DNA of 64,000 nucleotides from an uncultured Christensenellaceae bacterium. GTDB lineage: Bacteria > Bacillota > Clostridia > Christensenellales > Aristaeellaceae. The notes below the pieces were generated by a model. The model was given only the letters and a program-made list of their open reading frames with translations, had not been told where the DNA came from and searched no databases. The position numbers were made by a program, and so were the translations under genes. Position 1 is the first letter of the stretch, and each line of letters opens with the position of its first letter. Positions 56,976-64,000 of this stretch are shown piece after piece. The stretch is taken from the NCBI GenBank assembly GCA_905234985.1, contig CAJOJQ010000018.1:1-64000 (forward strand). Reading direction: 5' to 3'.

Positions 56976-57914
56976 ATGAAGAAAATCATCGCTCTCCTGC
57001 TCGCCGCAATGCTTTGCCTGGGAACCTGCGCCGTGGCGGAAGAAACCTATCGCGTGGGCATTTGCCAGCTGGTGCAGCACGTGGCGCTGGACGCCGCCAC
57101 CCAGGGCTTCATGGACGCTTTGAAGGCCAAGCTCGGCGACGCCGTCACCTTCGACGTGCAGAACGCTTCCGGCGAATCCAACAACTGCACCACCATTGTG
57201 AACACCTTTGTTTCCAATAGCGTGGATCTGATCATGGCTAACGCCACTCCCGCCCTCCAGGCCGCCGTGGCCGCCACCGAAGATATTCCGATCCTGGGCA
57301 CCAGCGTGACGGACTACGCCACCGCCCTGGATATCGACAATTGGAACGGCGCGACGGGTTCCAACGTGTCCGGCACCTCTGACCTGGCTCCCCTGGAACA
57401 GCAGGCCGCCATGCTGCACGAGCTGTTCCCCGACGCCAAGAAGGTGGGCCTGCTCTACTGCTCCGCCGAACCCAACTCCAAGTATCAGGCGGACGTGATC
57501 ACCAAGTATCTCAACGATCTGGGCTATACCTGCGTTGAATTCACCTTCGCCGATTCCAACGACGTGGCTTCCGTGGCCCAGAACGCCTGCGACGGCTGCG
57601 ACGTGATCTATATCCCCACCGACAACACCGCCGCTTCCTGCACCGAAGCCATCCGCAACGTGGTGGAACCCGCGAAAAAGCCCGTCATTGCCGGTGAAGA
57701 GGGCCTGTGCGCCGGGTGCGGCGTGGCGACCCTGTCCATCAGCTACTACGATTTGGGCTACGCCACCGGCGAAATGGCCTACGAAGTGCTGGTGAACAAA
57801 GCGGACATCGCCACCATGGCCGTGCGCTTCGCCCCCAACGTGACCAAGGAATACAACGCCGAGCTGTGCGAGCTGCTGGGCATTGAGATTCCCGAGGATT
57901 ACGTAGCCATTTAA
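56976..57914 (+). CDS. ABC transporter substrate-binding protein, TrpX/ABC_sub_bind family (system 1)
   Basis: 312 residues. The signal peptide ends CAVAEETYR. The binding fold opens VGICQLVQHVALDAATQGFMDAL, typical of TrpX-like proteins (family PF04392), some of which bind tryptophan or other aromatic amino acids. The rest (NASGESNNC; DVIYIPTDNTAA; ISYYDLGYATGEMA) matches. First gene of a three-gene importer. Leader features suggest control by an aromatic amino acid. Confidence 0.9.
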   Translation: MKKIIALLLAAMLCLGTCAVAEETYRVGICQLVQHVALDAATQGFMDALKAKLGDAVTFDVQNASGESNNCTTIVNTFVSNSVDLIMANATPALQAAVAATEDIPILGTSVTDYATALDIDNWNGATGSNVSGTSDLAPLEQQAAMLHELFPDAKKVGLLYCSAEPNSKYQADVITKYLNDLGYTCVEFTFADSNDVASVAQNACDGCDVIYIPTDNTAASCTEAIRNVVEPAKKPVIAGEEGLCAGCGVATLSISYYDLGYATGEMAYEVLVNKADIATMAVRFAPNVTKEYNAELCELLGIEIPEDYVAI

Positions 57915-57922
57915 GGGACAAT

Positions 57923-58037
57923 GAGAGTTGAGAGTTCAGAGTTGAGAGTTGAGATGAAATAGTGAATAAGACATTCGGGCTTACCGTCTGTTTCTCAAAT
58001 ATTGATCTCAACTCCCAACTCTCAACTCTAAACTCTC
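57923..58037. repeat. Heptamer-arm hairpin element D (AGAGTTG class)
   Basis: The left arm (57923-57955) has four units (AGAGTTG with one AGAGTTC). The right arm (58004-58037) has CTCAACT, CCCAACT, CTCAACT and CTAAACT. The loop is about 48 nt. It lies 8 nt after the binding-protein stop, between two genes of one operon. Confidence 0.9.
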
Positions 58038-58121
58038 CTGATTCAACGTTTCCAGTGTATCTGGATGAAAAGAAAGGGGTGCGCACCGTCCGCCCCTTCC
58101 GGTTTTGTTTGGAGGTTTTTT

Positions 58122-59048
58122 ATGAACCTGACCGCTCTTTTTAACGCAATGCCCGGCGCTATCGCCCAGGGGCTGATTTGGGGCGTCATGGCTATCGGCG
58201 TGTACATCACCTATAAGGTGCTGGACCTGGCTGACCTGACCGTGGACGGCAGCATGGCGACCGGCGGCGCGGTGTGCGTGATGCTCATGCTGAACGGCGT
58301 GAACGTGTGGATCGCCCTGCTGTGCGCCATCGTTGCGGGCATGCTGGCGGGCCTGCTGACCGGCGTGTTTCACACCGCCATGGGCATCCCGCCCATCCTG
58401 GCCGGTATTCTGACCCAGCTGTCTCTGTATTCCATCAACCTTGCCATTATGGGCTTCAAGGCCAACCAGGGCATCAACGTGTCCAAGTACGATTTGATCG
58501 TGAGCCAGCGCAACGTGCGGCTGGCGGATCTGAGCAACCCCATTTTCGTCGCGGTGCTGTTCCTGGCGGCTGTCATCGGCATCCTGTACTGGTTCTTCGG
58601 CACGGAGTCAGGCAGCTCCCTGCGGGCCACCGGCGCCAATGAGGCCATGTCCCGCGCCCAGGGCATCAACACAAAAAAGGCGAAAATCCTTGGCCTCATG
58701 ATCTCCAACGGCATCGTGGCCCTCTCCTCCGCCATGTTGGCCCACTATCAGGGCTTCGTGGACGTGAATATGGGGCGCGGAGCCATCGTGATCGGCCTGG
58801 CCGCCGTGATCATCAGCGAGGTGATTTTCGGCAAGCTGTTCGTCAATTTTGCTTTGAAGCTCACCGGGGTGGCCCTCGGCGCGGTGATTTACTACATCGT
58901 GATTCAAATCGTGCTGTGGCTTGGGCTGAACACCAATCTCCTCAAGCTGCTCTCCGCGCTGATCGTGGCCGTATTCCTGGCCATCCCGTACTGGAAGGCC
59001 GCCGTCGCCGCCAGGAACGCCGGAAAGAGAGGGCAGGAGCATGCTTGA
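58122..59048 (+). CDS. ABC transporter permease, TrpY-like (system 1)
   Basis: 308 residues with about nine membrane segments. LADLTVDGSMATGGAV and LRATGANEAMSRAQGIN are hallmark blocks of this permease group, related to LivH/RbsC. ATG 58122 follows GGAGG. It overlaps the ATPase start by 8 bp. Confidence 0.9.
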   Translation: MNLTALFNAMPGAIAQGLIWGVMAIGVYITYKVLDLADLTVDGSMATGGAVCVMLMLNGVNVWIALLCAIVAGMLAGLLTGVFHTAMGIPPILAGILTQLSLYSINLAIMGFKANQGINVSKYDLIVSQRNVRLADLSNPIFVAVLFLAAVIGILYWFFGTESGSSLRATGANEAMSRAQGINTKKAKILGLMISNGIVALSSAMLAHYQGFVDVNMGRGAIVIGLAAVIISEVIFGKLFVNFALKLTGVALGAVIYYIVIQIVLWLGLNTNLLKLLSALIVAVFLAIPYWKAAVAARNAGKRGQEHA

Positions 59049-59835
59049 TTTAAAGAACGTCCGGAAAACCTTCAACACCAAAACCATTGATGAAAAAATT
59101 GCCCTGGACGGGGTGAATCTGCACATTGACGACGGCGATTTCGTCACCGTGATCGGCGGCAACGGCGCGGGAAAATCCACCATGCTCAACGCCATCGCGG
59201 GGGTGTGGACGCTGGATACCGGCAGCATCGTGATCGACGGGACCGATATAACCCACCTGCCCGAATACCGCAGGGCCGCTTTCTTGGGCCGGGTTTTCCA
59301 GGATCCCCGGTTCGGTACGGCCGCCACCATGCAAATCGAGGAAAATCTTGCCCTGGCCGCCCGCCGGGGCGAAAAGCGCACCTTGAAACCCGGCATCACC
59401 CGGGAAGAAAGAAACGCCTACCGGGAAAAGCTGGCCATCTTGGGGCTGGGCCTGGAAAACCGGATGACAGCGAAGGTGGGCCTTTTGTCCGGCGGCCAAA
59501 GACAGGCTTTGACGCTGCTCATGGCGACGCTGAAAAAGCCGAAGCTGCTGCTCCTGGACGAGCATACCGCCGCTCTGGATCCCCGGACCGCCGCCAAGGT
59601 GCTGGAAATTACGGAAAAGATCGTGACGGAAAACAAGCTGATGACCCTCATGGTCACGCATAACATGCGGGACGCCATTCGCTTCGGCAACCGCCTGATT
59701 ATGATGAACGGCGGAAAAATCATCCTGGATATTGCCGGGGAAGAAAAAAAGCGCCTGACCATCGAAATGCTCATGGACGCTTTCGCCAAAACCAGCGGCG
59801 AAGAATTCGCCAACGACCGCATTTTGCTTTCCTGA
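59041..59835 (+). CDS. ABC transporter ATPase, TrpZ-like (system 1)
   Basis: 264 residues. Walker A GGNGAGKST, signature LLSGGQRQALTLLM, Walker B LLLLDEHTAALDP. The EHTAALDP form is typical of this transporter group. It forms the motor of system 1. Confidence 0.92.
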   Translation: MLDLKNVRKTFNTKTIDEKIALDGVNLHIDDGDFVTVIGGNGAGKSTMLNAIAGVWTLDTGSIVIDGTDITHLPEYRRAAFLGRVFQDPRFGTAATMQIEENLALAARRGEKRTLKPGITREERNAYREKLAILGLGLENRMTAKVGLLSGGQRQALTLLMATLKKPKLLLLDEHTAALDPRTAAKVLEITEKIVTENKLMTLMVTHNMRDAIRFGNRLIMMNGGKIILDIAGEEKKRLTIEMLMDAFAKTSGEEFANDRILLS

Positions 59836-59845
59836 ATGTCCCGAT

Positions 59846-59902
59846 GGATAAAACGAACCCGCGATCTGACATTACGTCGAATCGTGGGTTCGTTCTTTAT
59901 CC
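59846..59902. terminator. Long hairpin after ABC operon 1
   Basis: GGATAAA-ACGAACCC-GCGAT (59846-59865) pairs with ATCGT-GGGTTCGT-TTTATCC (59881-59902) with a 2-nt bulge. The right arm is T-rich. Probably the operon terminator, 11 bp after the stop. Confidence 0.65.
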
Positions 59903-59948
59903 CGTATTTGTTCGAGGATGGCTTATCAACGTTGTCAGGGAGAGGACT

Positions 59949-60055
59949 GTAGGGGCGGATAATATCCGCCCGCGATTGCCGGATGTCACGAACGCCGGAA
60001 AAAAACAGCAAACGCATCATGCTGCGCGAGACGGGCGGATATTATCCGCCCCTAC
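59949..60055. repeat. 107-bp element bounded by perfect 24-bp inverted repeats
   Basis: 59949-59972 and 60032-60055 are exact reverse complements over 24 bp. Each arm is itself a hairpin (GGCGGAT / ATCCGCC with a 3-nt loop). The 59-bp centre has no ORF. It resembles a miniature inverted-repeat element. It lies exactly where two convergent operons meet. Confidence 0.85.
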
Positions 60056-60105
60056 GGTTCCTGCGCTTCGCGGTTTTGTTCTTACCAGCAGAACCGGAAG
60101 AAACA

Positions 60106-60909
60106 TTACCCGTTTTTTTGCAGCAGCATGCGGTCGTTGTCCAGGGCCTTGTGGCGGCTGTCGGAATAGAGGCGCAGCAAGTCGTCCACGGTGGTGTGCG
60201 CCCGTTCCTCGCCGGAGAAATCGAACAGAATTTGTCCCGCGTCCATCATGATGGTGCGGCTGCCGATGGCAAGGGCCTGGGCCATGTTGTGGGTGATCAT
60301 GAGGGTGGTCAGGTGATGCTGCTTCACCGTGCGCTGGGTGATTTCCATCACCTTATCGGCGGTGGCGGGGTCCAGGGCGGCGGTGTGTTCGTCCAGCAAA
60401 AGGAGCTTGGGCGGCACGATGGTACACATGAGCAGGGTGACGGCCTGGCGCTGGCCGCCGGACAGCATGCCCACCTTGGTTTTCATCCGGTCCTCCAGAT
60501 TCATGCCGAACTCAGCGATCTTTTCCCGGAATAGGGCCACCTGCTTGCGGGAAGGGGCGAAGCTCAGGGGCTTTGCGGTGGCCCGGGAGTAGGCAAGACT
60601 CAAATTTTCCTCAATGGTCATGTGGGGCGCGGTGCCCTTCATGGGGTCCTGAAATACCCGGCCAATGTTCAGCGCTCTTTTGTGTTCTTTCAAAAAGGTA
60701 ATATCCCGCTTATCCAGGAGAATGCGGCCCTCGTTCAGCAGGAAGGTGCCGCAGATGGCGTTGAACAGGGTGGATTTGCCCGCGCCGTTGGAGCCGATGA
60801 TGGTGACGAATTCCCCGGGGTCCAGGTGCAGGTTTACATGATTCAGGGCGGTATGCTCGATGGGCGTGCCCTTTTCAAAGACCTTTACAGCGTTCTGAAT
60901 ATCAAGCAT
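60106..60909 (-). CDS. ABC transporter ATPase, TrpZ-like (system 2)
   Basis: 267 residues. Walker A GSNGAGKST, signature MLSGGQRQAVTLLM, Walker B LLLLDEHTAALDP. It is a clear paralogue of the system 1 ATPase, most similar around the signature and Walker B. It overlaps the permease gene by 8 bp, as in system 1. Confidence 0.92.
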   Translation of the reverse strand: MLDIQNAVKVFEKGTPIEHTALNHVNLHLDPGEFVTIIGSNGAGKSTLFNAICGTFLLNEGRILLDKRDITFLKEHKRALNIGRVFQDPMKGTAPHMTIEENLSLAYSRATAKPLSFAPSRKQVALFREKIAEFGMNLEDRMKTKVGMLSGGQRQAVTLLMCTIVPPKLLLLDEHTAALDPATADKVMEITQRTVKQHHLTTLMITHNMAQALAIGSRTIMMDAGQILFDFSGEERAHTTVDDLLRLYSDSRHKALDNDRMLLQKNG

Positions 60910-61795
60910 GGGCTTTCCCTCCCTGCTTCTGCCGGGCTTCCTTCAGGTTCTGCCGTAGCGCCGGAATCGCCAAGGCCAGCGCCACGATCACCGCCGATAC
61001 CAGCTTCAGCATATACGCGGGCAGGGGGCTGTAACGGGTCGCCAGGGCGATGATATAGCGGTATACCAGAGAACCCACGATAGCGGAAATGAAGCCCAGG
61101 GTCACGCTACGCTTGCCGAAAATGGCTTCCCCGATGATCACGGAGGCCAGACCCACCACCAGAATACCGGTGCTGGAAGAAACGTCGGCGTAGCCCTGAT
61201 ACTGGGCGATCAGCGCGCCGGACAGGGCCACCAGGGCGTTGGAAACGGAGAAGGACAGGATCTTGCAGGCGTTCACGTTGATGGAGGAGGCCCGCACCAT
61301 GTCCTCGTTGTCGCCCACGGCCCGGATGCACATGCCAATATGGGTGTGGAAAAACAGAATGATCAGCGCCAGGAACAGCAGCGCCATCACGATGGGCAGC
61401 ACGGTCATGGCGTCGTTTTTGCTAAGAAATGGGATGAGCTTGAACAGCGTGACCGCCCGCACCAGCGACAAATTGGGCGCTCCGCCCAGCACCGCCAAAT
61501 TGATGGAATACAGCCCGCTCATGGTGATGATGCCGGACAAAATGGGATGAATGCGGAAGCGGGTCTGCAAAAGCCCCGTCACGCTTCCCGCCAGCGCCCC
61601 TGCCGCCATAGCGGCGAAAATCGCCAGCACCGGATGCCCGGCGGCGGTCACAGCGGCAGAAACGGACAGACCGAAGGCAAAGCTGCCTTCGGTGGTCAGG
61701 TCCGGTATGGACAGGATGCGGAAGCTGATATAAATTCCCAGCGCTAAGACGCCGTACAGCAGACCCAATTGCAGGGAACCGATCAACAATTTCAT
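60902..61795 (-). CDS. ABC transporter permease, TrpY-like (system 2)
   Basis: 297 residues with about nine membrane segments. IPDLTTEGSFAFGLSV and IRAVGDNEDMVRASSIN correspond to the two hallmark blocks in system 1. 26 bp separate it from the binding-protein gene. Confidence 0.9.
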   Translation of the reverse strand: MKLLIGSLQLGLLYGVLALGIYISFRILSIPDLTTEGSFAFGLSVSAAVTAAGHPVLAIFAAMAAGALAGSVTGLLQTRFRIHPILSGIITMSGLYSINLAVLGGAPNLSLVRAVTLFKLIPFLSKNDAMTVLPIVMALLFLALIILFFHTHIGMCIRAVGDNEDMVRASSINVNACKILSFSVSNALVALSGALIAQYQGYADVSSSTGILVVGLASVIIGEAIFGKRSVTLGFISAIVGSLVYRYIIALATRYSPLPAYMLKLVSAVIVALALAIPALRQNLKEARQKQGGKAHA

Positions 61796-61821
61796 AGGCG
61801 CTCACCCCTCGGAATGTCTTT

Positions 61822-62802
61822 TTACTTCGCGGGCAGATACTGCACTTCGCCCGCCAGCACCTCCTCGGGCAGGGTAAGATTCAGGGCGGCCAGCGTGTCG
61901 CTGTTGACGGACACGATATTGGCGGGGATCACGATGGCGGGGATTTCGGCCACGGGGGTGCCCTTCAATACCTTGTCCACGATGGCGGCGGTCTCGACGC
62001 CGATGAACTCGTCGCTCATGGCCAGGGTAGCCAGGCAGCCGGACAGCACGGTGGTGGCGGAGCAGCAGTAGGTGGGCACGCCTTCCTCGATGCACAATTC
62101 GACCAGGCTATCCACACCAGCCTGCACCACGGAGTCGTTGGCGACGAAGATCACGTCCGCGCCCTGATCCAGCACGGCCTGGGTGGCGGTCTGCACCTCG
62201 CCGGAATTGGCGACGGTCTTTTCAATGAATTTGAAGCCGTTGGCGGTCAAAAATTCCTTGGCGTTGTTCATGGCGTTCACGGCGTTCACTTCGCTGGTGG
62301 AATAGACCAAACCGAAGGTTTTCACATCGGGGGTGATTTTCAGGCCCAAGCTGATGATGTCCCCGGCGGGAATGGCGTTGGAGGTGCCGGTGGAATTCTT
62401 GTCGGGCGTGTCCAGGGCGCTCATGACCCCGGCGGGCACCGGCGCGGCCACGGAGCAGAATACGTTGGGCGTTTCGGATTCAAGGCCCACGAAGGCCTGG
62501 GTGGGCGGGGTTGCGACGGTGACGACTACGTCATAGGAGCCGTCGTCCATGTTCTGGCAAATGGTCTGCAAATTGGTGGCGTCGCCCTGGGCGCACTGGT
62601 AATCAATGGTCAGGTTTTCCCCTTCCACATAGCCCAAATCATGCAGCCCTTTGATCACGCCGTTTTTCATATCCACGAAAGCGCCGTTTTCGACCATCAG
62701 CACGATGCCGATCTTGTATTGTTTCTTATCTTCCGCCGCCGCGCCGAATACGCAGCACAGCACCAGGGACAGGGCGACCAATACGGATACCAGCTTCTTC
62801 AT
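61822..62802 (-). CDS. ABC transporter substrate-binding protein, TrpX/ABC_sub_bind family (system 2)
   Basis: 326 residues. The signal peptide ends CVFGAAAEDKK. The opening YKIGIVLMVENGAFVDMKNGVIKGL has the TrpX-like pattern, but the ligand region differs from system 1, so a different substrate is likely. It begins 13 bp after the stop of the dehydrogenase gene, so the two are co-transcribed. Confidence 0.9.
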   Translation of the reverse strand: MKKLVSVLVALSLVLCCVFGAAAEDKKQYKIGIVLMVENGAFVDMKNGVIKGLHDLGYVEGENLTIDYQCAQGDATNLQTICQNMDDGSYDVVVTVATPPTQAFVGLESETPNVFCSVAAPVPAGVMSALDTPDKNSTGTSNAIPAGDIISLGLKITPDVKTFGLVYSTSEVNAVNAMNNAKEFLTANGFKFIEKTVANSGEVQTATQAVLDQGADVIFVANDSVVQAGVDSLVELCIEEGVPTYCCSATTVLSGCLATLAMSDEFIGVETAAIVDKVLKGTPVAEIPAIVIPANIVSVNSDTLAALNLTLPEEVLAGEVQYLPAK

Positions 62803-62815
62803 GTTCGTTTCCTCC

Positions 62816-63919
62816 TTAATTCTTCGTGTTCATATCTTGCAGCTTCCGGAACGCGCCGGACAGCAGATCAAGCGTGATGGGGTAAGGGTTGTGGGCGATA
62901 TCGGGCATGGACAGCACCTTGGGCAACACCCTTTCCAGGTCCTTTTCCGTGACCCCGATGTCTTCAAGTTTCGTAGGCAGGCCCACGGAACGGTTAAAAG
63001 CGTACATCTTTTGAAACATGTCCTCCTGCCCGTCCGCCAGCAGCAGGATCAGCACGCCGAAGCCCACTACCTCGCCGTGAAGATGATCCCGTTCCACGTG
63101 CAGCTCCGGGAAAGCGGTCAGGGCGTAGAATACGGCGTGGGCAAGGCCTGTGTTGTAGTCGATGATCCGATCTGCCGTCAGCAGGATGGAGGCAATGGCC
63201 GTGGTGACGATGATCGTCAAAATCACCTGGGTCAGTTCCTCGGTGGCTTTCTTTTCCCGGTGATCGCGGAAGGCCTTTTCCCCGTATTGCAGCAGCGGTT
63301 CCAGGCAGGATCGGCTGACGCTGACGCCCAGGGCGTGATAGTAGGCCAGGTCGTCTCGCCTGCTGGACACGGTGGATTCAAAGAACTTGGCGTAGGTGTC
63401 GCCCAGCCCGGCCCACAAGTACCGCTCGGGCGCGGATGCGATCACCTCCGTATCAATAAAGGTATGGCAGGGCGGCCCCGGCAGGAAGCAGGGGGCGGCG
63501 AAGCTGCCGTCCGGGTGGTACAGGATGGCCACCGCCGTGCAGGCGGCGCAGGTGGAAGCGATGGTGGGGAAAGCGTACACGGGCTTATGGATGCGGAAGC
63601 CAAGGGCCTTGCAGGTGTCCAGGGCCTTGCCGCCGCCCACGGCGAAAATCATATCTGCCTTCTGCACAGCGTCCTTTTCGGAAAGCGCCCTGATGTTTTC
63701 CTCCGACGCTTCCCCGCCGTACCAGAGAAAGTCCAGGATGGAAACGTGGCCCTCTGCGGCCTTTTCCAGCTTGCCGCGAAGGGCGGCTGTGCCTTTCTTT
63801 CCGCCGATCACCACGGCTGTTTGCCCGGCGGGGCAGATTTCCCGAATCTTTTCCAGGGCCTTTTCCCCCACCGTCCAGGATGGAAGCCGAAGGGAATAGT
63901 CCGGCATGGACTTTATCAC
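62816..63919 (-). CDS. Iron-containing/glycerol dehydrogenase-family oxidoreductase
   Basis: 367 residues of the GldA/dehydroquinate-synthase-like fold. NAD binding is by MIFAVGGGKALDTCK. The metal ligands are the Asp in WAGLGDTYAKFFE and the His in LAHAVFYALT and HLHGEVVGFG. The exact alcohol or ketone is unknown. The start is GTG 63919 behind GAGGTGG, overlapping the previous gene's stop; ATG 63907 is an alternative. Its co-transcription with system 2 suggests it acts on the imported compound. Confidence 0.85.
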   Translation of the reverse strand: MIKSMPDYSLRLPSWTVGEKALEKIREICPAGQTAVVIGGKKGTAALRGKLEKAAEGHVSILDFLWYGGEASEENIRALSEKDAVQKADMIFAVGGGKALDTCKALGFRIHKPVYAFPTIASTCAACTAVAILYHPDGSFAAPCFLPGPPCHTFIDTEVIASAPERYLWAGLGDTYAKFFESTVSSRRDDLAYYHALGVSVSRSCLEPLLQYGEKAFRDHREKKATEELTQVILTIIVTTAIASILLTADRIIDYNTGLAHAVFYALTAFPELHVERDHLHGEVVGFGVLILLLADGQEDMFQKMYAFNRSVGLPTKLEDIGVTEKDLERVLPKVLSMPDIAHNPYPITLDLLSGAFRKLQDMNTKN

Positions 63920-64000
63920 GTTTCGTCCACCTCGCAGTCAAAGGAGGCGATGGTTTCCACAAAGGGATTGTACCGCTTCCCGATTTCCTGATGCAGCGGA
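63916..64000 (-). CDS. Partial gene, C-terminal 27 codons
   Basis: Frame ending EVDET before TGA at 63918-63916, cut by the window edge. It is read into the dehydrogenase by a 4-bp GTGA overlap, so it is the upstream gene of the same operon. Too short to identify. Confidence 0.6.
   Translation of the reverse strand, partial: PLHQEIGKRYNPFVETIASFDCEVDET

Noticed and set aside
3569-58037. CRISPR-like direct repeats in the heptamer arms
   Set aside because: The units are 7 bp, contiguous and palindromically paired, with no spacers and no cas genes nearby.

Overview
The window looks like a chromosomal segment of a GC-rich, spore-forming, Gram-positive anaerobe of the class Clostridia, probably from the gut. 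The reasons are Bacillota-type ribosome binding sites (AGGAGG), frequent TTG and GTG starts, sigma-A promoters with 17-bp spacers, an infC-rpmI-rplT operon with a transcription attenuator, a YhcN/YlaJ-type spore lipoprotein, an RsfA-like Myb regulator, separate glnS and gltX genes, and plant-glycan hydrolases. I cannot name the genus. No rRNA, tRNA, CRISPR array, prophage or intact transposase was found.

Layout. 1-16.6 kb: a broken glycerophosphodiesterase, a GH2 beta-galactosidase, the surE / RpiR-regulator / FAD-oxidoreductase cluster, a DEDDh exonuclease, a TGS-uridine kinase, a large secreted chitobiase-like/leucine-rich-repeat protein, a spore lipoprotein, and GH43 and GH10 enzymes for xylan or arabinan. 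16.6-25.6 kb: a Myb-like regulator, a short FtsH, a class A penicillin-binding protein, TraX-like and nitroreductase genes, tadA and a parvulin foldase. 25.6-30.5 kb: a complete livKHMGF importer on the minus strand. 30.6-38.7 kb: an HPr-like protein without the catalytic His, a PfkB kinase, a zinc-ribbon protein behind a long leader, the infC operon, and a three-gene ferric-type importer. 38.8-42.8 kb: ruvC-ruvA-ruvB, an acetyltransferase and queA. 42.9-49.2 kb (minus): a phosphatase, an ABC exporter, gltX, a membrane protein and glnS.

49.3-63.9 kb is the most distinctive part. A 1168-residue protein fuses an amino-acid permease to PAS domains and an intact GGDEF cyclase. Beside it is a protein with two periplasmic solute-binding domains, a degenerate GGDEF and an intact EAL phosphodiesterase. 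Together they look like an opposed, nutrient-sensing cyclic-di-GMP pair. Next come two paralogous TrpX-type ABC operons (binding protein, permease, ATPase) that face each other across a perfect 24-bp inverted repeat. The first has a promoter, a phenylalanine-rich candidate leader peptide and a terminator.

Several dispersed repeat families run through the intergenic spaces. The clearest is a set of six hairpins whose arms are tandem 7-mers (AGAGTTG in four copies, GTAGGAG-like and AGTGAAA-like in one each). All lie just downstream of stop codons, five of them between genes read in the same direction, and two split the ruv operon. A 535-bp spacer (49310-49844) is packed with nested palindromes that could fold into two multi-branched structures.
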